Assembly (NCBI GenBank): GCA_028066245.1
Contig: JALCBR010000039.1
Span: 1-39,794 of the forward strand
Source of the DNA: Pirellulales bacterium
GTDB taxonomy: Bacteria; Planctomycetota; Planctomycetia; Pirellulales; S012-138
Reading direction: 5' to 3'
Length of the DNA: 39,794 nucleotides
Both the position numbers and the translations under genes were made by a program. Shown here piece after piece: positions 25,063 to 32,722 of the stretch; the stretch's first letter is position 1, and each line of letters starts with the position of its first letter. The notes beneath the pieces are model-generated. The model was not told where the DNA came from and searched no databases. It was given only the letters and a program-made list of their open reading frames with translations.

Positions 25063-25677
25063 TCAAAGGCAAGCCAAAGCCGCTGTCTTGATCTCTGCAT
25101 GCACCTCTTCAATGGGCTGTGACCCATCAACCACAAAGATGTTCTCCGGATCTACCGCGGCTTCTCTTAGGAAGCCATCGCGGACGCTGAGGCGGAACGC
25201 CTCACCGCGCGATTCCAGCCTATCACGCGGGCGATCAATTCGTTTGTCAGATTCGTTCGCAGGGAGATCGAGCACAAACGTGAGTCGCGGCTGCAAGTTC
25301 TTAGTAGCAATTCGCCCAATTCTCCAAATCTCCTCGACCGATAAGCCGCCGGCGTGTCCCTGATACACGACGTTAGAGAGTAGGAAACGGTCGCTGATAA
25401 CCACGTTGCCGCCATCAAGCGCTGGACGAATGACCTCTTCGACAAGCTGTGCCCGGGCGGACATGTAGAGCAACATCTCGGCCATCATGCCGATCTTGGC
25501 GGCAGGGTCGAGCAGGAGTGCCCGAATAGCTTCACCGGCGGGCGTACTGCCGGGGTCACGGCAAGTGATCACTTGCCGTGTCGAGTCGTCGCCAGTGGCC
25601 TCGCGCAGCGCCTCGGCAAGCAACCTGATCTGCGTTGATTTGCCTGCACCGTCCAAGCCCTCGAAAACAAAGAACAT
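25063..25677 (-). CDS. tmk: Thymidylate kinase
   Basis: Phosphorylates dTMP to dTDP with ATP, essential for DNA synthesis. The 204-residue protein opens MFFVFEGLDGAGKST with the P-loop, has CRDPGSTPAGEAIRALLL (usually EPGGT in the family), the DR motif VISDRFLLSNVVYQG and VLDLPANES ahead of an arginine-rich lid (RPRDRLESRGEAFR). The ATG at 25677 is chosen because the family begins at this point; an upstream in-frame start would add 22 unconserved residues. It is transcribed leftward and is not closely linked to its neighbours. Confidence 0.95.
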   Translation of the reverse strand: MFFVFEGLDGAGKSTQIRLLAEALREATGDDSTRQVITCRDPGSTPAGEAIRALLLDPAAKIGMMAEMLLYMSARAQLVEEVIRPALDGGNVVISDRFLLSNVVYQGHAGGLSVEEIWRIGRIATKNLQPRLTFVLDLPANESDKRIDRPRDRLESRGEAFRLSVRDGFLREAAVDPENIFVVDGSQPIEEVHAEIKTAALACL

Positions 25678-26188
25678 GGCTTTGATTCTACCGTAGAGCA
25701 ACGGATTTCGGGATGGCGGCAAGTTGGAGAGAACTCCAGCCACTGCAATCGAAACCCATGAGGAAGCACCCCCAACAGTGCCGTGACCAAGATTTTCTCT
25801 GAATTTCTTGACTTCAGTTGATGATTCTGCTTACCTGATCTTTGATTTGAAGGGTTCGGCAATGTTGACGAGCTGATCGCAGACTGCTGATTCCTCCCAC
25901 CCCATAATCCCGCCTTGGACTAGAGGACATACCTGCTGTAACCGCGGTTGAGGTGAGTTCTCTCCGTGGTTGTGTGTTTTTTCTCCCTGCGCGCAGTTGC
26001 CGGACAGTCTTCGATTGGATTGTTGGCATTCGTGCGTAGGCCCATAACACGCGTGAACAACGGCCGCACAGGATGAGGCGCCGAAGACACAGCCAACGCG
26101 GTTCTCTCCGCATAGATGGCCAATTACCAACCGCAATGACCTCTGCGCGGCACATCGCTGCGCTCATCTTTGACCAAGGGCTCAACGC
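25678..26188. other. Intergenic region between divergent tmk and the DUF1501 gene
   Basis: About 510 bp that must hold the promoters of tmk (leftward) and of the four-gene block (rightward). Several open frames overlap here on the minus strand, but they have no recognisable domain, share sequence in different frames and lack ribosome sites, so I treat the region as non-coding. AAGGG at 26176-26180 is the ribosome site of the DUF1501 gene. Confidence 0.5.
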
Positions 26189-27496
26189 ATGGCTCACACG
26201 AAAAACCGTCGCGGTTTCATTCGGGACTTTCTCCAAGTCGGATTTGCGGGAGGAATCGGCCTGAGCTTGGCGGACCTGCTCCGCAAAGAGGCTCATGCAG
26301 ACCCGAAGAACTATGTCAGCAAAGAGGGCACGGCGAAGAGTCTGATATTCATTTTTTTGCCTGGTGGTTTGGCTCAGCAAGAGTCCTTTGACCCCAAGCC
26401 GCTAGCGCCGATTGAGTATCGTGGGCCCATGGGCAGCATTGAAACGAATGTCTCAGGAGTCCGGTTCAATGAGTTACTTAAGCGAACTGCCCGGATCGCG
26501 GACAAGTTAGCCGTTTGTCGATCTCTCACCCACGGTGAAGCTGCCCATGAGCGCGGGACGCACAACATGTTTACCGGCTATCGTCCCAGCCCGGCGTTGG
26601 CTTTTCCCAGCATGGGAAGCGTGGTTTCGCATGAGTTCGGCCCACGTAAGAACCTACCGCCATACGTTTGTATTCCAAATCAACCCAATGAATTTGCCGG
26701 GACAGGCTATCTCAGTTCGTCGTATGCACCGTTTAGCCTCGGTTCGGATCCGGCCCGCGGAAATTTCCGCGTCCGCGATTTGAGCCTTCCTAACGGCTGC
26801 GACGACAACCGCTTCGCTCGCCGTCGCCGCATTCTGGATGCAGTCAATGATCACTTCCGCAACAAGGAAAAATCTGATTCTTTGGACGCCGTGGACACGT
26901 TCTATGACCGCGCGTACGCGATGATTAGTTCCCCGCAAGCTCGCGACGCGTTTGATATCGCCAAGGAAGATGACAAACTCCGCGAGGCTTACGGCAAGAA
27001 CGCCGCTGGGCAACGAATGCTGATGGCACGGCGGTTGGTCGAAGCCGGCGTCCGATTTGTCACCTTGTCCTACGGCGGCTGGGACATGCACGACAACATC
27101 CACAACGGATTCAATCGGTCTATGCCGCCGTTCGATCGGGCGTTTGCCACACTGATTGCGGATCTGGATCAGCGAGGGTTGTTGGACAGCACACTGGTTG
27201 CCGTGGCGTCTGAGTTTGGTCGTACCCCCAAGATCAACAACAACGCCGGTCGCGACCATTGGCCCAAGGTCTACAGCGTCGTCTTGGCAGGTGGTGGAAT
27301 CAAGCGAGGCATCGTCCACGGTTCGTCCGACGCCACGGCGAGCGAACCCGAGGACAATCCACTCACCGTACAGGACTGGGCGACCACCATGTACAAATGC
27401 CTGGGCATTGTGGCGGACAAAGAGCTGATGGCCCCAGGTGACCGTCCTGTGGAAATCTGCGACGGCGGCAAGGTTGTTGAAGAATTACTGGCCTGA
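26189..27496 (+). CDS. DUF1501 family protein with twin-arginine signal
   Basis: A 435-residue member of the DUF1501 family, related to the sulfatase/alkaline phosphatase superfamily but of unknown activity. The N-terminus has a twin-arginine export signal NRRGFIRDFLQVGFAGG, so it is exported folded. Conserved blocks are FIFLPGGLAQQESFDPKP, RSLTHGEAAHERGTHNMFTG, GWDMHDNIHNGFN, VAVASEFGRTPKINNNAGRDHW and SVVLAGGGIKRG. The ATG is 8 nt after AAGGG. It heads a plus-strand block: the next gene starts 67 bp later. In planctomycetes DUF1501 genes commonly accompany DUF1549/DUF1553 genes, as here, which suggests a joint function outside the cytoplasm. Confidence 0.93.
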   Translation: MAHTKNRRGFIRDFLQVGFAGGIGLSLADLLRKEAHADPKNYVSKEGTAKSLIFIFLPGGLAQQESFDPKPLAPIEYRGPMGSIETNVSGVRFNELLKRTARIADKLAVCRSLTHGEAAHERGTHNMFTGYRPSPALAFPSMGSVVSHEFGPRKNLPPYVCIPNQPNEFAGTGYLSSSYAPFSLGSDPARGNFRVRDLSLPNGCDDNRFARRRRILDAVNDHFRNKEKSDSLDAVDTFYDRAYAMISSPQARDAFDIAKEDDKLREAYGKNAAGQRMLMARRLVEAGVRFVTLSYGGWDMHDNIHNGFNRSMPPFDRAFATLIADLDQRGLLDSTLVAVASEFGRTPKINNNAGRDHWPKVYSVVLAGGGIKRGIVHGSSDATASEPEDNPLTVQDWATTMYKCLGIVADKELMAPGDRPVEICDGGKVVEELLA

Positions 27497-27563
27497 TGCC
27501 CCAGCGCGATTGCCTGTTGGAACAAACGTGGACGGCTCTTTCATTCGCATTCTGGCAAAAACC

Positions 27564-30071
27564 ATGACTCACCGCCCTCTCACGATATTCCTCCTGGCGC
27601 TGTTTCTCACCCTGGCGTCCGCGCCGCTTGCCCTAGCGTCCTCTCCCGCCCTCTCACTCATCATGCCCCGCGGCGTGCAGCGCGGTGTGGAGACGGAGAT
27701 CGTTTTTCTGGGTGCGCGATTAGCGGATGCACAGGAAATCCTGTTCTACGAACCAGGGATTGAAGTCCTTTCGTTGGAAGCAATCGCCAATGATCAAGTC
27801 AAGGTTCAGGTGAAGATTGCGACGGATGTTCGCTTGGGCCAGCACATCGCCCGTGTTCGGTGCGCCAGCGGTATCACCGAGCTACGGACATTCTATGTGG
27901 GCGCGCTGCCCGGCGTGGATGAAGTTGAACCCAACGATGAATTTCAGGCGCCTCAAAAGATCGCGCATGGCGTGACTGTCGCCGGCGTCATTGAAAACGA
28001 AGATGTCGATTACTTTCAAATTGATGCGAAACAGGGTGAGGTCATCACCGTTGAAGTGGAAGGCATGCGGCTTGGGGCGACCATCTTCGACCCTTACGTC
28101 GCCATCCTGGACGCTAAGCGGTTTGAGCTTGTTGCTGCCGATGATTCGCCACTCAGCAAGCAAGACCCAATCGCTTCGCTAGTCATACCGGAAGATGGGT
28201 CCTACATCGTCATGCTTCGCGAGAGTGCCTATGGCGGCAACGGCAACTGCCGGTATCGAATGCATGTGGGCAGTTTTCCCAGACCAACGGCCATTTATCC
28301 ACCGGGCGGAAAGCTGGGTGAGGAAATCCAAGTGGAGTTTTTGGGGGACGCTGGCGGCGTCATGCAACAAACAATCAAACTTCCTGACGAGCAAGACGAA
28401 GATTTTGCGCTCTTTGCTCAAACGGAAGCGGGAATCTCTCCTTCTGGAATCCCCTTCCGGCTTTCAACGGCGATGAATGTACTGGAAGTTGAGCCCAACA
28501 ATAACCGCAACGAAGCCACTCCAGGAAACGTTTCCAGCGCGTTCAACGGAATCATCGGGGATGATGGCGACTTTGACTGGTTTCGTTTCTCCGCCAAGAA
28601 GGGTCAAGCTTTTGACGTTCACTGCCTGGCTCGGCGGCTTGGGTCACCACTGGATTCCGTGATGTCGGTTCACTCTGCTGATGGCAAGCAGATTGCTACG
28701 AATGATGATCAAAACGGCATCGCGCCTGACAGCTATTTTCGCTTCAACGTGCCTGAGGACGGTGAATATCTGATTCGCGTGTTTGATCAACTGCGCCGCG
28801 GCGGAGATGATTTCGTTTATCGCGTGGAGTTGACGCCCGTGCAGCCATCGCTAACGTTGAGCATTCCGCAGGTGGCACGCTACTCTCAGGATCGGCAAAC
28901 GATTGCCGTTCCGCGTGGCAACCGCTTTGCCACGTTGATGTTGGCCAGCCGCGGCAACTTTCGCGGTCCGCTGGTGTTTGACGCCGGTGACTTGCCTGAG
29001 GGGGTCACCATGCACGCCGTTCCGATGCCCGGCAACACGAACCTTTCGGCGATCGTGTTTGAAGCGGCGGAAGACGCTCCGATTGCTGGCAAGCTGGTCG
29101 ACTTCCAAGCTCGGCATGCTGAGAAGGAGAGTATCACCGGACGGTTTTCCCAACGCGCGCAAATGTTGATGGGTGCGCCAGGGCAGTCCGAGTATTGGAT
29201 CGCCAGCGTTAACCGGTTGGCGGTGGCTGTTGTTGACAAGCTCCCCTTCTCGATTGAACTCGTCGCGCCCAAGGTTTCCTTGGTGCGAAACGGTTCAATG
29301 CAACTCAAGGTCATCGTTCATCGCGAGGAAGGGTTCAAAGGAGCAGTGAACGTGCAGTTTCCCTTTCGCCCTCCAGGCGTTGGAGCGACAGCTTCCATCA
29401 ATATTCCAGCTAACAAGACCGAAGGTCTGTATCCAATCAGCGCCAACGGCAACGCGGCAGTGCAGGAATGGAATGTGGTTGCATTGGCGTCTTCCAACGT
29501 CAACGGTGCCGCTTGGGTTTCATCTCCGCTCGTTAAGCTACGAATCACCGATGCTGATTCGCAGGTTGAGCTGTCCCGTACTACGGTCGAGCAGGGTCAG
29601 AAGACGCAGATTCTGGCCAAGTTTACGCACGGTTCTGAGTTTGCCGATAGCGGCAAAGTTCGCTTGATGGGTTTGCCCAACTCAGTAGCTGCACCCGAAG
29701 TAACTTTCGACAAAGAGACGCAAGAAGCCGTGTTCGAAGTAACGACCGACGCTGGCAGCCCGGCCGGCACACACAAAAACATCTTCGCACAGATTGAGTT
29801 TGTGCGCGAAGGCGAGCGCATGATCCACCGTTCAGGCGCAACGGAATTGCGAATTGATCCGCCGCCAGCGGAAAAGAAGAAAGCCAACACGCCTCCACCC
29901 ACCAAAGCTCAAAAAAACGCCCAAGAAGCTAAGCCCTCCAAGAAACCGTTGACACGTTTAGAAAAACTGCGCCAGGAGGCTAAGCAGCGAGGAGATCAAA
30001 AGCAGAAAGGGCAGGACAAAAAAGGCGACCAGCAGAGCAACAAGAAACAAGCTGGAATGTTGCAAAGTTGA
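27564..30071 (+). CDS. Exported protein with two PPC domains
   Basis: An 835-residue protein with a signal peptide (MTHRPLTIFLLALFLTLASAP, hydrophobic core about 7-20, cleavage probably near ALAS). Two bacterial pre-peptidase C-terminal-like domains lie at about 118-237 (VDEVEPNDEF ... DVDYFQIDAKQGEVITVEV) and 306-423 (VLEVEPNNNRNEA ... FDWFRFSAKKGQAFDVHC). Ig-like beta domains fill 430-760, and the last 70 residues are a Lys/Gln-rich disordered tail. No protease domain is visible, so it is likely a structural or binding partner. I chose the ATG at 27564 because it opens the signal peptide; an upstream in-frame start would put 42 residues before it. The stop overlaps a possible start of the next gene (TGATG). 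Confidence 0.85.
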   Translation: MTHRPLTIFLLALFLTLASAPLALASSPALSLIMPRGVQRGVETEIVFLGARLADAQEILFYEPGIEVLSLEAIANDQVKVQVKIATDVRLGQHIARVRCASGITELRTFYVGALPGVDEVEPNDEFQAPQKIAHGVTVAGVIENEDVDYFQIDAKQGEVITVEVEGMRLGATIFDPYVAILDAKRFELVAADDSPLSKQDPIASLVIPEDGSYIVMLRESAYGGNGNCRYRMHVGSFPRPTAIYPPGGKLGEEIQVEFLGDAGGVMQQTIKLPDEQDEDFALFAQTEAGISPSGIPFRLSTAMNVLEVEPNNNRNEATPGNVSSAFNGIIGDDGDFDWFRFSAKKGQAFDVHCLARRLGSPLDSVMSVHSADGKQIATNDDQNGIAPDSYFRFNVPEDGEYLIRVFDQLRRGGDDFVYRVELTPVQPSLTLSIPQVARYSQDRQTIAVPRGNRFATLMLASRGNFRGPLVFDAGDLPEGVTMHAVPMPGNTNLSAIVFEAAEDAPIAGKLVDFQARHAEKESITGRFSQRAQMLMGAPGQSEYWIASVNRLAVAVVDKLPFSIELVAPKVSLVRNGSMQLKVIVHREEGFKGAVNVQFPFRPPGVGATASINIPANKTEGLYPISANGNAAVQEWNVVALASSNVNGAAWVSSPLVKLRITDADSQVELSRTTVEQGQKTQILAKFTHGSEFADSGKVRLMGLPNSVAAPEVTFDKETQEAVFEVTTDAGSPAGTHKNIFAQIEFVREGERMIHRSGATELRIDPPPAEKKKANTPPPTKAQKNAQEAKPSKKPLTRLEKLRQEAKQRGDQKQKGQDKKGDQQSNKKQAGMLQS

Positions 30072-30145
30072 TGGGGCGTAAGACAAACTCCGCCTGCGAT
30101 GTTGGGTTGACTGACCGCAATCGTCACACGTTTGAGATATCCGCC

Positions 30146-32662
30146 ATGGCCACCCGCCAACAGACTCGCTTTGTCATACTCAGTCTCCTGATGTTGGCAG
30201 GTTTCACAGGCCTGCTCTTTGCGCAAGATGCGGCGCCGGAATCTGCGCTAACAGGTGTAGAAAGCCTGGAAACGGCAGCAGTCGCGGATGACGCATCCCC
30301 TGTGGACAAAATCACAGAGCTTGCCGTCTTTCCTGGCGAAGTCTCGCTAACAACATCCCGCGATCGCCAGTCGCTGGTTGTGCAAGCACGATTGGCTGAT
30401 GGCCGTACGCAAGATGTGACTTCAGATGCCGAAGTCACATTTGAAATGCCCGGTTTGGCAAAATTCGAGGGCGGCACGCTCTATCCGGTAGCTGACGGCT
30501 CGACACAGCTCAAGGTCGAGCACGGGGGACATCGCGTCATCGTTCCGATCACGGTGGAAGCAGCCACAGTGGAACGACCAGTCAGCTTTGAGCTCGACGT
30601 CATGCCGGTGTTGATGAAGTCCGGCTGCAACATGGGAAGTTGTCACGGGGCAGCTCGGGGTAAAGATGGATTTCGCCTCTCGTTGTTCGGTTTTGATCCG
30701 CAGGGCGACTACTTTCGGCTCACGCGGGAGATCAGCGGGCGGCGGATCAACCTGGCGCGGCCAGAAGAGAGCTTGCTGTTGCAAAAGGCAACCGGTGCTG
30801 TTCCGCACTCGGGCGGCAAGCGGTTTGAGGTCAGCAGTGAACTCTACGACACGCTGCACCGCTGGCTTGTTTCGGGCGCTTCTGTGGACGCGGGTGAAGT
30901 CCCCAAAGTGATGTCGGTCGAGATCAATCCTCCCAACGCCGTACTGGCTGGCGAGGGCGCGCAGCAGCGATTGACTGTTCGCGCTCACTACTCAGATGGC
31001 ACCAACCGCGATGTCACCAGTCTGGCGTATTTTTCAACCAACAATGACAATTCCGCGCCGGTCTCTGGTGATGGCGTGATCACCGCAGCCACGCGTGGCG
31101 AAGCGTTCGTTACGGCTCGCTTTGAAACACACACCGTAGGCATGGATGTGATTGTGCTTCCCGTGGAGCAGGATTTCGCCTGGAGCGAACCGCCTGAGTT
31201 CAACTACATCGATACGTTGATCAACAACAAGCTCAAGAAACTGCGGATCAATCCTTCACAGGTTTGTTCTGACGAGGAATTCCTCCGCCGCGTTTACCTG
31301 GACATCATCGGACAGCTTCCCACGCCTGATGAGTTTGATCGGTTCATGCAGTCGAAAGATTCACAAAAACGTGTTCTACTGATCGATGAACTGCTGGCCC
31401 GCAAGGAGTTTGTGGAAGTTTGGGTGATGAAGTGGGCGGAGTTGCTGCAAATTCGTACGACGCAGCAAGTGACCTACAAGCCAATGCTGCTCTACTACAG
31501 TTGGCTGCAAGAACAGATCGCTAACAACCAACCGATCGATCAGATGGTGCAAGAGCTATTGTCCGCGACTGGCGGAACCTTCACCAGCCCAGCGACCAAC
31601 TACTACCAGAGCGAGACCGATACCCTCAAAATTTCCGAGAACGTCGCCCAGGTGTTCATGGGCATGCGGATTCAATGCGCTCAGTGCCACAATCATCCGT
31701 TCGACCGTTGGACGATGGATGACTACTACGGTTTCGCGGCGTTCTTCTCGCAGATTGGCCGCAAGCGAGCGGAAGACCCGCGCGAAATCATCGTGTTCAA
31801 TCGCGGAGGCGGAGAAGTGAATCACCCTGTGGGAAATCGCCGCATGGCTCCCAAGTTTCTGGGTGGTGAAACTCCCAATGTGAAAGGCAAAGATCGCCGC
31901 GCCGTACTGGCTACCTGGCTGGCGTCGGATGACAACCCATACTTCGCCCGCAACTTGTCGAACATCGTCTGGGCACACTTCTTTGGCCGTGGCATCATCA
32001 ATGAAGTGGACGATGTCCGCGTGAGCAACCCCGCGGTTAACCCGGAGTTGCTGGATGAGCTCGCACGACGTTTCAGCGACTATCGCTATGACTTCCGCCA
32101 GATGGTGCGCGACATCTGCAACTCGCGGACATATCAATTATCGACAGCAACCAACGAGACCAACATTGCGGACAACACCAACTTCTCGCATGGATCGTTG
32201 CGGCGACTGCGAGCGGAAGTGCTGTTGGACTGCATCAGCCAGGTGACGGAGACTCCCAACAAGTTTCGTGGATTGCCTCGCGGTGCCAGCGCGATTCAGA
32301 TTGCCGATGGCAACACGTCAACGTATTTCTTGACGACGTTTGGGCGGGCAAAGCGAGAGACTGTTTGCTCCTGCGAAGTCAAGATGGAGCCCAATCTCTC
32401 GCAAGCCTTACACCTGCTCAACGGTGACAGCGTGCACAACCGCATTCGTCAGGGGAAGCTAATCAAACGACGACTGGACGAAGGCGTTTCGCCTAAGGAT
32501 CTGATCCGTGAGCTTTACATCCGCTGTCTAACGCGCGAACCAACCGAGGCCGAGACGACTAATCTGCGAGCGATCCTCGCCGAAGAAAAATCGCAGCGGC
32601 AGTCGTTGGAAGACGTATTCTGGGCGTTGCTGAACTCACGCGAGTTCCTCTTCAATCACTGA
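30146..32662 (+). CDS. BIG2/DUF1549/DUF1553 cytochrome-like protein
   Basis: An 838-residue exported protein (signal peptide about 1-26, ending LLFAQ). Domains in order: bacterial Ig-like (about 55-138), a cytochrome-like unit with CNMGSCHG at 161-168, a second Ig-like domain (about 262-345), DUF1549 starting YIDTLINNKLKKLRINPSQV (about 350-500) and DUF1553 to the end (ARNLSNIVWAHFFGRGIINEVDDV). A canonical haem-binding-type CAQCH lies in the DUF1549 region; the first site has four residues between the cysteines. Such proteins are abundant in planctomycetes and thought to be periplasmic, function unknown. I chose the ATG at 30146 for the signal peptide; an ATG at 30071 overlapping the previous stop would add 25 residues. 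Confidence 0.88.
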   Translation: MATRQQTRFVILSLLMLAGFTGLLFAQDAAPESALTGVESLETAAVADDASPVDKITELAVFPGEVSLTTSRDRQSLVVQARLADGRTQDVTSDAEVTFEMPGLAKFEGGTLYPVADGSTQLKVEHGGHRVIVPITVEAATVERPVSFELDVMPVLMKSGCNMGSCHGAARGKDGFRLSLFGFDPQGDYFRLTREISGRRINLARPEESLLLQKATGAVPHSGGKRFEVSSELYDTLHRWLVSGASVDAGEVPKVMSVEINPPNAVLAGEGAQQRLTVRAHYSDGTNRDVTSLAYFSTNNDNSAPVSGDGVITAATRGEAFVTARFETHTVGMDVIVLPVEQDFAWSEPPEFNYIDTLINNKLKKLRINPSQVCSDEEFLRRVYLDIIGQLPTPDEFDRFMQSKDSQKRVLLIDELLARKEFVEVWVMKWAELLQIRTTQQVTYKPMLLYYSWLQEQIANNQPIDQMVQELLSATGGTFTSPATNYYQSETDTLKISENVAQVFMGMRIQCAQCHNHPFDRWTMDDYYGFAAFFSQIGRKRAEDPREIIVFNRGGGEVNHPVGNRRMAPKFLGGETPNVKGKDRRAVLATWLASDDNPYFARNLSNIVWAHFFGRGIINEVDDVRVSNPAVNPELLDELARRFSDYRYDFRQMVRDICNSRTYQLSTATNETNIADNTNFSHGSLRRLRAEVLLDCISQVTETPNKFRGLPRGASAIQIADGNTSTYFLTTFGRAKRETVCSCEVKMEPNLSQALHLLNGDSVHNRIRQGKLIKRRLDEGVSPKDLIRELYIRCLTREPTEAETTNLRAILAEEKSQRQSLEDVFWALLNSREFLFNH

Positions 32663-32722
32663 CCAGGCTTCGCCTTTGGGAGAACTGGATCATCGCCTTA
32701 CTGCCGCGTGCCTTTAAGACTC

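Noticed and set aside
25814-26380. Long minus-strand open frame upstream of and overlapping the DUF1501 gene
   Set aside because: It overlaps the certain DUF1501 start on the opposite strand, has no ribosome site or domain, and its composition looks like out-of-frame translation.
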